Below, piece after piece: positions 24,582 to 36,302 of a stretch of DNA of 64,000 nt. The notes beneath the pieces are model-generated. The model was not told the DNA's origin, did not search any database, and saw nothing but the letters and a program-made list of their open reading frames with translations. The stretch comes from Liolophura sinensis (Eukaryota; Mollusca; Polyplacophora; Chitonida; Chitonidae). Where the stretch lies: assembly GCF_032854445.1 (NCBI RefSeq), contig NC_088301.1, forward strand, positions 56,037,187 to 56,101,186, read 5' to 3'. Position 1 is the first letter of the stretch, and every line of letters starts with the position of its first letter. Both the position numbers and the translations under genes were made by a program.

Positions 24582-26340
24582 ATAACCCAGTGTGAAATGT
24601 CTACGCAATGTTATCAAATTCCTCGACAGTCCCAATTCTGGACGTTCTGTTGTTTTTTTCTGCCTGATGGATTTTATCCAATCATGTTGAGTAGTAAGCA
24701 CACACAGTAGAGCAACATAACTCGGTGTGAAGTGCATACGGCAATTTCATAGAGTACGCCGTTAGCATTTTTCTGAAGGCATTTTATTAAAAAATGCCTT
24801 CACGGGAAAACCACACGGGAGAAGAACATAACCCAGTGTGAACTGCCTAAATTGCTCTTCAGTCTGAAGTCTTACTTTTTTCACCCTTTTTGTGTTGTTT
24901 TTTTTTAAAATTTGTTGATCTTTTGGGTAGAATGCCTTCGCAAAATTATCATATTTTTCTCAATTCTGAATTGATTTTTGTTGGTATTTCCTCTTGATGA
25001 ATTTCATTAAATAATGATGTGTGGAGAAAAACACACGGGACAAGAACATAAGGTAGTCTTATTAAGTTGCTCCTTAGTGTAAACTCTGAACTTTTTTTTC
25101 GCCAATTTTCGTGCTGAATGTCATTAAATAATGTTAAGTAAGGAAATTATACGGGAGAGGAAATAATCCAGTGTGAAATGCCTACGCAATATCATAAAAT
25201 TGCTCCTGAGGGTCAAGTCTGACTTCTTTTCACCCTTTTTCATACTGAATTTTTTCAAATAATGTTAAGGGAGGAAAAACACACTGGGGAGGAATATACC
25301 CCAGTGTGAAATGCCTACTCAATACTATAAAATTGCTCTTAAGAGTGAAGTCTGACTTCTTTTCGCCCTTTTTCATGCTGAGTTTCTTCAAATAATGTTA
25401 ACCTAGGAAAACACTCGAGAGAAGAAATAACCCAGTGTGAAATGCCTTCGCAATATTATGAAATTGCTCCTGAGTGTGAAGTCTGACTTCTTTTCGCCTT
25501 TCTTTCATGCTGAATTTCTTCAAATAATGTTAAGTAGTGAAAACGGGGAGGACTATTACCCAGTGGGGAATCTCTACCCATTGCTATAAAGTTGCTCCTG
25601 AGTGTGAAGTCTGGCTTCTTTTCGCCTTTCTTTCGTGCTCAATTTCTATAAATTATATTGAGTAGGAAAAACACACGGGTAAGGAACATAACCCAGTGTG
25701 AAATGCCTTCACAATATTATCATATTCCTCACCAATCTGAAGTGTAGATTCTGTTTGCATCTTTCTTGATGAATTTTATTATATAATGTTGAGGAGGAAA
25801 AACACACGGGTAAGGAACATAACCCAGTGTGAAATGCCTACGCAGTATTATCATATTGCTCGTCAGTGTCAAGTGTGTACGTTCTGCAGCCCTTTCATCT
25901 TACTGAATTTGAATAAATAATGTTGGGTAGGAAAAACACACGGGAGAGGAACATACCTCAGGGTGAAATCCCTCCGGAATATTATAAAATTTTTCTGGAC
26001 GTTCTTTTAGCCTTCTTTTCATGAATAAATTTCAATAAATAATGTTGAGAAGGAAAAACCATAACCCAGTGTGAAATGTCCACGCATTTCTATTACATTG
26101 TTTACCTGTCTGAAGTCTGGATGTTTTGTTGGTCTTTCTTCTTGATGGATTTCATCAAATCATGTTGAGGAGGAAAATTACACTGTAGGGCCATATAACC
26201 CTGTGTGATGAGCATAAGCAATTTTGCTTATGCTTAAAACTTTGTTTTCTTCATTTTTCATGGTGAATTTGTTCAAGCAGTGTTGAGTAAGAAAAACATG
26301 CGGAAGAGGAACACAATTCCCTGTGAAATGCCTTTTTAAA

Positions 26341-26525
26341 TTAACAATGGAAGAAATAACTCATTGCCCATGAACTACTAATGCAGTATGAGTTTTAAAA
26401 TTTGTTTCCAGCTGGACTTTTGAATCCTGTTATTTTGGGGTTTCCTTTTGTAGTATTGAGAAGATGAAAATGTGAACAGTAATATGGATAACCCGTATAT
26501 GATAGTGTATTCAGATAGTTTGTTT
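26341..26525. other. Edge of spacer between arrays B and C
   Basis: Short unique sequence after the last decayed monomer of array B. Nothing recognised. Confidence 0.4.
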
Positions 26526-26575
26526 GTACACAGGACAAGGCATTGCTTATGGCTTTACAACTTCTTGGTTTATTG

Positions 26576-26618
26576 TCACGACGTTTCGATGCAGATACTA
26601 GCATCGTTATCAAGTGAA
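26576..26618 (-). ncRNA. Hammerhead-ribozyme-like motif, left arm
   Basis: Read on the minus strand: TCAC (stem I), TTGATAA in place of the core CTGATGA, an extra C, GATGC / loop / GCATC (stem II), GAAA, a two-base helix III made of AC and GT, then C and GTGA (stem I). It is the reverse complement of the motif in the right arm. Activity is doubtful for the reasons given there. Confidence 0.4.
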
Positions 26619-26674
26619 TGACACCATAACATAAAATGTTTATATATAACAAGTACTTTATGTTATGATGCCAT

Positions 26675-26716
26675 TCACTTGATAACGATGCTAGTATCTG
26701 CATCGAAACGTCGTGA
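26675..26716 (+). ncRNA. Hammerhead-ribozyme-like motif, right arm
   Basis: TCAC 26675-26678 pairs with GTGA 26713-26716 (stem I). TTGATAA at 26679-26685 replaces CTGATGA. GATGC 26687-26691 pairs with GCATC 26700-26704 (stem II, 8-base loop). GAAA at 26705-26708 is followed by CGTC with the cleavage-site C at 26712. The two core changes, C3 to T and G8 to A, fall on positions known to pair with each other, so pairing could be kept. However, an unpaired C at 26686 and a minimal helix III are atypical. Such short helix III forms are known to work as dimers. Confidence 0.42.
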
Positions 26717-26766
26717 CAATAAACCAAGAAGTTGTAAAGCCATAAGTAATGTCTTGTCCAGTGTAC

Positions 26767-28620
26767 TTCCGCGCCAACTTCTAAATGCCACTAAAACAAG
26801 TTAGTTTGGTTGTGCTTCTTTAACAATGTTTTTTACAACGCTCCGGATAAAGAATTGACTGAACAAAGAAAACTACTTCTTGACTATGTGTTATTTTGTT
26901 GCATTGGCTTGCCCTCAAGAAAGACGTAAACTCGGTTGTTTCTCTCAAAGAATTACAGTTAACTTTTAAGGAAAAATCCAAGTTTGAAATGTGCATGTAA
27001 TATTATCAAATCTATATCTGGATACGGAATTATGAGTGATCTGTAATATTTACAGCATGCATAGACATTCGATTTGCTTGCACACCTGCAAAATAGAATT
27101 TTACTTTACGTATATAATGTTCTCTTTCATGGACATATATTACCTGCTTCCCTGTAGATCCAGGTGGTCATTTACGTGTCTGAAAAGCTTGCCTCCAGTG
27201 CACTTCAGGTCATTCGTAGTACACCGTAACTGAGAACTAACAACGTTGTTATTGGTTTTTGCACAGCGCATACGTTACTCTTGTCCAGCTTTCGTGTGGT
27301 CTCCAATGCAATCAGTTAATTTGCAGTGGTCGTCTTAGAGGTAAAATCCTTCAATGTAATTCCACCCTGAAGAAGCCCTTATTTAAGAGAGAGTGGTTTC
27401 TACTGTTTCTACTGTACGGGACATCCCACTACCGTCCTAACCCTCGTACATTGCGGATTTAATCCGATTGTGGGGATTATCGGAAACTATCCTGGCCATG
27501 AACTCAGCTCGGGGACAGTTTCAGACAAGTCCAACTTGGCCCCCTCCCCCGCACCTTAATTATTACGTGTTTGTCTGATCCTTATATTATGCCACTAGTG
27601 ATTACAGAATAAAAGAAGTGCCGTTCGAAAGATCATTATTGTTTTTCTTTAATCGCTTTTAAAGAACGCGGGGACGATCGAAGGCGACTGAGTGTGGTAT
27701 AGTTACATAGGTCAAAGAGAGTTAGGTAATCAGTTGCGTAAAACCAATATAAGACAAACAATATGGGAGCTGTTCAAACTTGAAAACCCCAAAACATTCT
27801 TGACAACAGTTGGTATAGATTGTCCTAAGAATCGTTTGGCACCGTAGGTAACCAAGTACATGCACGTTTTGAGGAAAAGCAAATACTAGACAATGCAGTT
27901 AAACAGGGATCTACTAGGAAACTTTTTTTTTCACGTAATAAATTAAGGCAGATCAATAATTTCTTGTAACTGGTCTATCAGATATATGTCCGCGAGCGAC
28001 GTTTTCCCTAAGATCCCCCAAGTTTTTGTGGTCGTTATAGTTAGAGTATTGAAAGACAAAATAACACATCTTGCAGGTACATATTCCCGATAAGGCATTT
28101 ATGCCAGATTTACACCATAAAACCGTTTTTATGCTTCCTATATGACACCGAGCACGCCGTATAGCCTCAAAATTACTTTTGTTTACAAAATCTGCGAATA
28201 TTATATTCTGATCAATCAGGTAAAGGGCAAGGTTTTTTATTGCCTGAAAACATTTACATTAAAACTGCAGGCCTATTTCTCAAAGTTACTCAGTGATCAA
28301 TTAATTTCCTCAAACGGTTATTCCCCGCCTGAGCAATTTGCAAAGAAACTTGTTCCGAAAGGTCCTCTGAGCAAAATTTGTCCTAGATGATAATACCCAA
28401 TAAAGATTATCGGATTAATCATTCGGTGTCCCTCTCACACAGTAAGTGGTATTCGTGGGAAGTCTAAGTACAGCGCATATATGACAGGTCTGGATCACTG
28501 TGGTCAGTGTAACCCCGTTGACAGAGTGAGGTGTGCAGGAGTGTGTACAGTCCTGAGACGATCAAGGTAAGACTGTCTTGTGTTTGGCCCTAGAAAGTAG
28601 CAGTATAGTGAACTATACCC
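26767..28620. other. Spacer with possible LINE remnant
   Basis: Mostly unassigned. At about 27385-27460 a + frame reads REWFLLFLLYGT and then RPNPRTL, which resembles the hydrophobic stretch ending in an NPGP-like box near the start of some non-LTR retrotransposon proteins. The match is weak and surrounded by stops. The 82-codon frame at 28142-28390 has no recognised domain. Confidence 0.3.
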
Positions 28621-30780
28621 GATTTTATCTTTATCTGAGCTTTCCTCTCCAGTGTGTTTTTCCTGCTTAACATTATTTAATAAAATTCACCAAGAACAAA
28701 GGCAAACGGAAATTTCATTCTTCAGGTGGGAGAACAATTTGATAATACTGCGTAGGCATTTCGCACTGGGTTATGTTCTTTTCCCGTGTGTTTACCCTAC
28801 TCAACATTATTTAATAAAATTCATCAAGAGAAGACTCAAACAGACGCTCCACTCTTGATAATAGTGAACAATATGACAATATTGCGTGAGTATTTCACAC
28901 TAGGTCATGTTGCTCTCCAGTGTGTTTAGCCTATTCAATATTATTGTAAAAAAATTATCCAGAGGAGACTGAAACAGAAGATCTATCCTTGACACCCGTG
29001 TGTTATTGCTATTCAGCATATTTGAAAAAATCAGCATGAAAAAAAGGCAAAAAGAGGAGAGATTTTAGACTGAAGGGCCACTTTATAATATTGCGTAGGC
29101 ATTTCACACTAGGTTATGTTCCTCTCCCGTGTGTTTACCCTACTTAATATTATTTCTTGAATTTCATAAACTAAAGAGTCAAACAGAAAATCTACCCTTG
29201 ATACTGGTGAACAATATAATAATATTGCGTAGGTATTTCACACTGGGTTATATTCTTCTCCCCTGTGTTTTTCCTACCCAACATTATTTAATGAAATTCA
29301 TCAAGAACAAAGTCCACCACAACTTGATAATATTGCGTAGGCATTTCACTCTGGGTTATGTTCCTCTCCCTTGCGTTCAGCCTACTCAATATTATTATAA
29401 AAAATTATCAACAGAGGAGTGAAACAGAAGATCTAACCTGGTGAACAACATGATAATATTGCGTAGGAATTTCACACTGGGTTATGTTCCTTTCCCGTGT
29501 GTTTGCCCTGCTCAATGTCATTATAAAAAATTCATCAAGAGAAGAGTGAAACATAAGCTCTACCCTTGACATTGGGGAACAGTATGATAAAATTGCGTAG
29601 GCATTTCACACTGTGTTATGTTCCTTTCGCGTGTGTTTAGCCTACTCAATGTTATTTAATGAAATTCATCAAGAGAAGAGTCAAAGAGAAGATCTACCCT
29701 TGATACTAGTGAACAACATGATAATATTGCGTAGGCATTTCTCACTGGGTTATGTTCTTCTCTTGTGTGTTTACCCTCCTCAATATTATCTATCTAAATT
29801 CATCAAGAGAAGAGTCAGAGTGAAGCTTTACCCTTGACACCAGTGAACAACATTATAAGATTGCGTAGGCATTTTACACTGGGTTATGTTCCTTTCCCGT
29901 GTGTATACCCTAGCCAATAATATTTAATAAAATTGATCAAGTGAAGAGCCAAAAAGAAGATCTGTCCATGACACTAGTGAAAAACATGATAATACTGCGT
30001 AGGTATTTCACACTGCGTTATGTTCCTCTCCAGTGTGCTTTCCTCGCTCAACATTATTTGAAAAAATTCTGGATGAAAAGAGGAAGAAAAGAAGTCAGAC
30101 TTCTGACTGAGGATCAATTTTATAATAGGGTGCAGGCATTTCACAGTGGGTTATCTTATTCTCTCTTGTGTTTAGCCTACTTAATATTATTTAATTGAAT
30201 TCATCAAAAGAAGAATAAAACAGAAGTTCTACCCTTTACACTAGTGAACAACATGATGATAATGCGTAAGCATTTCACACTGTTTTATGTTCCTTTCCCA
30301 ATGAGTTTAGCACATTCAATATTACTTTAAAATATTCAGAAAAAGAAAAGTCAAACAAAGGTTCTACCCTTAGAACTAGTGAACAATATGATAATATTGC
30401 GTAGGCATTTCACACTGGTTTATGTTCCTCTCCCATGTGTGGATCCTACTCAATATTATTTCATAAAATTCATCAAGGGAATGGTCAAACGGAAGATCTA
30501 CAGAATATACAAGATATACAACATATGATAATATTGCGTAGGCATTCTTCACTGGGTTATGTTCTTCTCCCGTGTGTTTAGCCTACTCAATATTATTGTA
30601 AAAAATATATCACGAGGAGAGCCAAACAGAAGATCTACCCTTGACACTGGTGAACAACATGATAATATTGCGTAGGAATTTCACACTGGGTTATGTTCCT
30701 CTCCCGTGTGTTCAGCCTACTCAATATTATTTAATAAAATTTATTAAGGGAATGGTCAAAGGGAAGATCTACAGAATATA
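28621..30780 (-). repeat. Satellite array C, type 1 part
   Basis: About 16-17 monomers in minus orientation: GATAATATTGCGTAGGCATT, TCACACTGGGTTATG, TCTCCCGTGTGTTTACC, CTACTCAATATTATTTAAT and linkers with ATTCATCAAGAGAAGAGTC. Core and linker are the reverse complement of array B, so B and this part face each other across the 2.3-kb spacer. Confidence 0.93.
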
Positions 30781-32612
30781 CAAAGAAAGAAAACAAAACA
30801 CAGAGAAAAAAATTCTAAGTGATGTGCAAGTGTTGTGTAGGTATTTCACTATAAGCTTAATTTTTCTCCCGTGTGTTTTCCTGACACAAGATTATCGATA
30901 AAAGGCATCTAGATGAACTAAAACAGCAGACACACCACAGATCTGTGCAGAAGTGTGCTAATATTGCGTAGGCATTTCACACTGGGCTCTCTTCATCTTC
31001 CGTGTGTCTTCCCTACACAACATTATCTAACCGAAGTCAACCAGAAAGGAACAGGATGAAAGACCGACTGCAGATTTGGAAATACTTTGCTAATGTTGCG
31101 TAGGCATTTCACACTGGATCCCTTTCATCTCCCGAGTGTTTTCCCTACGCAACATTATCTAGCGAAACTCACCCATAAACAAACAGAACACGAAACAGAC
31201 AACCGGTATGTAAGGATTGTACAAATATTACATATTTTCCCTACACAATATTATCTAAAAACAGCATATAGATAAAGGAAAACAAGAAAGAGACAAAAAA
31301 TTTGTTCAAAAATATACAAATATGTAATATGTGCTACCGATTCGTAAGTAATATGCTAATATTGCGTAGGCAATTTACACTGAGTTCTCTTCATCTTCCG
31401 TGTGTCTTCCCTACAAAGCGTTATCTAACGGAAGTCATCTAGGAAAAAAACAAAAGAAAAGACAGACAGCCAATTTGTAAGTAATGTGCTTATGTTGCGT
31501 ATTTTCCCTACACAACATTATCTAACAAAGGGATATAGATAAAGCAATACATGAAAGAGACAATAGATTTGTACAAAAATGTGCTAATATGTAATATGTA
31601 TAACCGATTTGTAAAGGTCTCTTCAGCTCTCGTGTATCTTCCCTACATAACATTATCTAACGGATTTCAACCATAAAGAAACAGAACAAAAGACAAACAG
31701 CCAATTTGTAAGTGATGTGCTAGTGTTGCGTTGTCATTTCGTTATGAGCTTTCTTTATCTCCCGTGTGATTTCCTGATTCAAGATTTTCGAGAAAAGGCA
31801 TCTGGATGAAAGAAAACAGGAGACACTATAGATTTGTGTAGAAGTGTGCGAATATTGTGTAGGCATTTCACACTAGGCTCTCTTCATCTTCTGTGTGTTT
31901 TTCCTACTCAACAATTTCTAGCAGAAGTCTACTAGAATTGAAAAGGATGAAAGACCGACTACACATTTGGAAGTATTTTGCTAATATTGCGTAGATATTT
32001 CACACTGGGCTTTCTTCATCTTCCGTGTGTCTTCTCTACACAACATTATCAAGCGAAAGTCACCCACGAAGAAAGAAAACAAAAGACAGACAAAAAAATT
32101 CTAAGTGGTGTGCTAGTGTTGCGTAGGTATTTCACTATGAGTTTTCCTTATCTCCCGTGTGTTTTGCAGACTCAAGATTGTTGAAAAAATGCATCTGGAT
32201 GAACCAAAACAGCGGACACACCACAGATCTGTGCAGAAGTGTGCTAATATTGCGTAGGCATTTCACACTGGGCTCTCTTCATCTCCCGTGTGTCTTCCCT
32301 ACACAACATTATCTAGCGGAGGTCCACTAGAAAGGAACATGATGAAAGACCGACTACAGATTTGGAAGTACTTTGCTAATATTGCGTAGGCATTTCACAC
32401 TGGGCTCTCTTTATCTCCCGTGTATTTTCCCTACATAATATAATCGAGCGGAAGTCTACTTGAAAGGAGCAGGATGAAAGGCCGACTACAGATTTGGAAG
32501 TATGTTACTAATATTGCGAAGGCATTTCACACTGGGCTGTCTTCATCTCCCGTATGATTTCCCTATACAACATTATCTAGCCGAAGTCTACTTGAAAGGG
32601 GTAGGATAAAAT
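30781..32612 (-). repeat. Satellite array C, type 2 part
   Basis: The linker changes abruptly at about 30785, from the ATTCATCAAG type to one containing GAAGTCTACTAGAAAGGAAC and GACCGACTACAGATTTGG, while the core stays. Multi-monomer blocks here recur in array E (30.8-31.3 kb matches 41.87-42.36 kb in the same order, and 32.16-32.61 kb matches 41.29-41.73 kb). The array breaks off in mid-linker at about 32612, inside TAGGATAAAA, where the left arm of the composite element begins. Confidence 0.93.
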
Positions 32613-33224
32613 ATTGATAACCCATAAACAATGTTATAAGCACGATCGTGACAGTTTCATACCTGTATTTGAGCGCCATACAAAATCAGAGTGTTCCATG
32701 GAAACTTAGAGTGTGATTTGGATGTAACAAAAGCAACTCCACCACGTTTCTCTTAAGACGATAAAACTGTCTGAACAGACACTTATGCAGCGTGTGTTAA
32801 CAGGTGACCTTCATGCAAACGGGTGTTTCAGAAGTGTATTTGGTGGCAATGTGTGAGTTGTCCATAAATGAAACGGTGTACACATGTATTTGATTTGTGT
32901 TCGTTACACCGTAATCAAGAAAGTGATGGGTTGAGGAAATCTGTGTACATTGTTGAAATAAGTTTTTGTTAATTTAAGGAGTAAAGAATTGAAATCGTCA
33001 ACCTTGTCTGTTTTCTTCACCCTTGTATGTGATTTTCAGTACCATGAGCTATCAAAGTTGAATGGGGTTACTAAAGTATTACACACTGAAACAAAGCTGC
33101 TTTCCTCAACCTCATAAACTTAACCATGATTGCTATGTACACACATTAACGTGGTCATACAAAATCTGTCAGATCATTTTACCGATTAGATCCATTGAGC
33201 ATTGCTCACCACAAGGGCGCATGG
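32613..33224 (+). repeat. Left inverted arm of copy 1 (truncated)
   Basis: Starts ATTGATAACCCATAAACAAT and ends at GAGCATTGCTCACCACAAGG and GCGCATG. It pairs with 36303-36959. Relative to that partner it lacks about 50 bases near 33000-33035 and carries small substitutions throughout. Confidence 0.85.
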
Positions 33225-33401
33225 GATGGGACGGGAAAACAACGGAGGGAGTAGGATTACATTTCAAATGTTAAGCCGACAAATTATAGCTTGGCAGAGA
33301 GAAAATTATCTGGAATTGATTGTGAAGACAGCACTAACATGCTGTATATATTCAATTATTTTCCAAGTTGACCTAGTAAATTGCATTTGAAACTTTGGAT
33401 T

Positions 33402-34460
33402 CTACGATTCCCTTTTCTGAACATACTGGTACCATTGACATCGCACCAGCTTGTTGACACTTGAAACACACAGACTTAATTCGGTCTCCTTTAAAGAAAA
33501 AAACTTGCACCAGAATCTGATCGTTCTGACTTTAGTGGTAACAGCAAAGGGACGCCTGCCTACCTCGCAACACACCATTGGATACATAGTAGCAACTTTC
33601 ACAGCAAGTATATATTTACAAACAGATAAATGTACTCTCAATGGCTTTGGTGTTAACATAGCTCCAGACCTCACAGTTGTACACCAATATCTGTCGTACC
33701 AGGCTGTCAAAAAATAATAATAAGCTCAAGCTGGAGCTCAACACATAACGAGTGCTCACCGCATTTCCCCATTAGTGCATAGCTCCACGCCCATATTCCG
33801 CCAGTTCTTTGCAACATTGATTAAAGTTGACGTTAAATACAAACTGGACTTTCTACGAAGATATTTTTAAAAACCCACAGTTTCCACTTATTACATTATA
33901 AATGGACAAAGCGCATTTTGGAACCCATTCTTGCTATCAGAAAGTATCACCATATCCGAAAATATCATCAGTATACAGCAGCATCAAAACTTTAAACATG
34001 ACATTCTAATTTTATACCTGTATTGCCCTGCGAGGATAAAAATATCTTTAAACCATTTACAAAGAGGGAAACAACGATGGTGACAAATTTTCTCACTGGC
34101 AAACACTTTGAAGGCTAGCAAAGTATTCAGACAACTTTCCATCAACCTTAACGCAAGATTTCACATTATTATACCCATTTTGTATTACCCTTTGGGCTTT
34201 GCTATTTATCCCGAATCGTAGTAACTTATCATACAGTTCTACCCTCCATACCGAGTCGAATAAATTTTGGTAATTAATAAACGCACAAAACAAATTTTTT
34301 CTTAAATCCAACATCTAAGTAAAAAGACACGATCTGAGATACTGTCTCCCGCCTGGTTTTCAGACAATATATCATGTTTTCACAAAAAGCTGACAGTTTG
34401 TTATTAAAAACACCTGTAAAAATGTTACCTGGACAACTTAACAGGGATTTTAAAGTTTTG
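33402..34460 (-). pseudogene. Non-LTR retrotransposon reverse transcriptase fragment, frameshifted
   Basis: Read on the minus strand and switching frames several times, the order of pieces is that of a reverse transcriptase. LLSCPGNIFTGVFNNKLSAF lies near 34430. ILSENQAG is encoded at about 34347-34370. NLFCAFINYQNLFDSVWR lies near 34260-34300. ENLSP is near 34085. The catalytic box LLYTDD sits near 33975 (YADD changed to YTDD, codons at 33964-33975). The C-terminal segment with VHLSVCKYIL and CCEVGRRPF lies at 33410-33620. Stops and frame changes rule out function. The endonuclease domain and 5' part are absent. The clade is undetermined. Confidence 0.85.
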
Positions 34461-34469
34461 GTTTCATCT

Positions 34470-35220
34470 AGATGCCTTGGTAGATAACACTGTGTAGAGA
34501 AAACACGCGGGAAATGAAAAGGACACAGTGTAAAATCCCTACACAAAATCAGTACATTACTTTCAAATTTGTTGTTTTTCTGTCGTTTTGTTTTTTCCTA
34601 GATAACTTCTGTTGCATAATAAAGTGTGGGGGAAACTGATAGGATATCAAACCAACACAGTTTTGAAATGTCTACGTGATATTAGCACATTACTTTCAAA
34701 CATGTAAAGTCTGCCATTTTGATTTATCTGGATGATTTCCGTTAGATAATGTTGTGCGGGGAAAACACACGGGAAATGAAGAGAACCCAGAGTAAAATGC
34801 CTACGCAATATTAGAATATTGCCTACAAGTCGGCAGTCTCTCTGTTTTGTTTGATCTAGATGGCTTCCCTACGATAACACTGTGTAGGAAAAACACACGG
34901 GAGATGATAAGAACCTGGTGTAAAATGCCTACACAATATTAGGACTTTACTTTAAAGTCTGTAGTCGGACTCTCATCTTGAATCTTTCTAGTAGGCTTCC
35001 GTTAGATAATGTTGTGTAGGAAAAACACACATGAGATGAAAATAACCCAGTGTAAAATGACTACGAAATATTAACGCATTACATTTTGTAGATTGTCTTT
35101 CCTCTTCTTTCTTTCCCGATGACTTCCGTGAGATAATGTTGTGTATGGAAAACACATATGACGTGAAAATAGCCCAGCGTGAGATGTCTACGCAGTATTA
35201 ACATTCCAAACTGTATCTTT
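34470..35220 (+). repeat. Satellite array D, inside the composite element
   Basis: About six monomers of type 2 in plus orientation (GTTAGATAATGTTGTG, GGGAAAACACACGGGA, CCCAGAGTAAAATGCC, TACGCAATATTAGAATATTG), with linkers containing CATCTAGATGACTTCCG. Orientation is opposite to arrays C and E on either side of the element. The left end abuts the retrotransposon relic. Confidence 0.9.
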
Positions 35221-36302
35221 AACTAAAACCAAAAATGAGGGAATACTTCCGATAGGAAATCCATATGTTTCACTCCATACTGCAGAGTCTTTTTTAGCTC
35301 CTCGTAACTAGAAAGTTTTTGTGTTCATAACCTGCGAATAAATATTAGAATTTTTTTTCCTTTTTAAACATTTCCAACTGTATCGTCTCCGAATGCCGAT
35401 GTGGTTAGAACAGTGAAAGTGTATACTTCTGTATAACCTTGTAACTTCCATCTTGGAACTAACCATAAGGAAATGCCACTTTGACTGCTGTGTTATATAT
35501 GATACCGTCTCTAAATGGCGCTGCCTAAAACAAATAGGTTGATCAGTTAATCCGATTATGAATCATTTGCTTTGTCGAATTCTGTTCTCAACAAGTATCA
35601 ACAACATCTAACAACTTCTGAATGGTTAATGGATCCCACCCACTAATTCCTTGTCTATTATCACTAGACCTGATCGCCTAGACTGATAAAGGAAGAATCC
35701 TGTGCGCTCTGAAAGAAGTAGACGATATTGCTCTCCTGCTGTGAGGTTGTTGTGAGAAATGGGAGTATGTGACACCGATAGCCAGACAATACCTCACCAA
35801 TTTATTTTCGAAAATGTAATTTTTTATGGTATTTATAGATTTATGGACTAATCGAATATTTTCATTTTTTAAATTTTTAGAAGGATTTTACCTAGGGCCG
35901 CCGTTTTATGAGCCCTAACATACAATTTTCTTGTTGACACAAGATATGCAATCGTATAAATGCTCTCCGAGCTTCTGTCTTGGATTGACAGCTGGTGTTG
36001 TTTGGGGGTTTTTTTCAGGGTATATTTTGTTACTTATATTCTTGAATGATTCTGGAAATTTACTATGGCGATCTGTTATTCTCACTAAAAAGGTAGTACA
36101 CTAAGTTTGACACTTCCAATGTTTTTCTAAAACACGCAGATATATATTTTAAATGGTGGTTACGATGTATGATACGCTAATCCCTTTTATTAACTGCATG
36201 TTATTTTATACCGATGCTTGTAAGCATTAGGCCCCATTAATTCCGTTGCCCTTACTTTCTAGTCATTCAGTGAGTGCAAAAGCATTCCCAGATGATTCTC
36301 CC
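35221..36302. other. Central unique segment of composite element, copy 1
   Basis: No gene is recognised. It is shared with 56346-57175 in copy 2 (for example AAACAAATAGGTTGATCAGT at about 35529 and at 56367, and GGGCCGCCGTTTT at about 35895 and 56721), so it belongs to the element. Confidence 0.7.

Larger units (their letters stand above)
19420..26340 (+). repeat. Satellite array B (type 1 monomers, about 108 and 135 bp)
   Basis: About 53 monomers with core GGGTAAACACACGGGAGA, a loop, ACCCAGTGTGAAATGCCTAC and GCAATATTATC, and with linkers containing TTGATGAATTTCATTAAAT. Two lengths alternate in 22100-23830. The short form (108 bases between 22193 and 22301) has linker AGTTGTGGTGGACATTG. The long form (135 bases to 22436) has GTTCACCAGTATCAAGGG and TCTTCTGTTTGACTCTTC. 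Both ends are degenerate (19420-19560 and 24880-26340). Long minus-strand frames here, up to 155 codons, are repeat translations. Confidence 0.95.
26526..26766. mobile_element. 110-bp-arm inverted repeat, Penelope-like terminal fragment pair
   Basis: Left arm 26526-26635 and right arm 26657-26766 are reverse complements over 110 bases with about six mismatches, separated by a 21-base AT-rich loop. Each arm contains GCATCGAAACGTCGTGAC followed by AATAAACCAAGAAGTTGT (right arm on +, left arm on -). Hammerhead motifs with a GAAAC-GTC junction are established for terminal repeats of Penelope-like retroelements. I infer that this is a head-to-head pair of such termini, or a foldback derivative. 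No reverse transcriptase lies nearby. Confidence 0.6.

Noticed and set aside
33202-33717. Plus-strand frames at 33202-33390 and 33451-33717
   Set aside because: They are antisense shadows of the reverse transcriptase relic.
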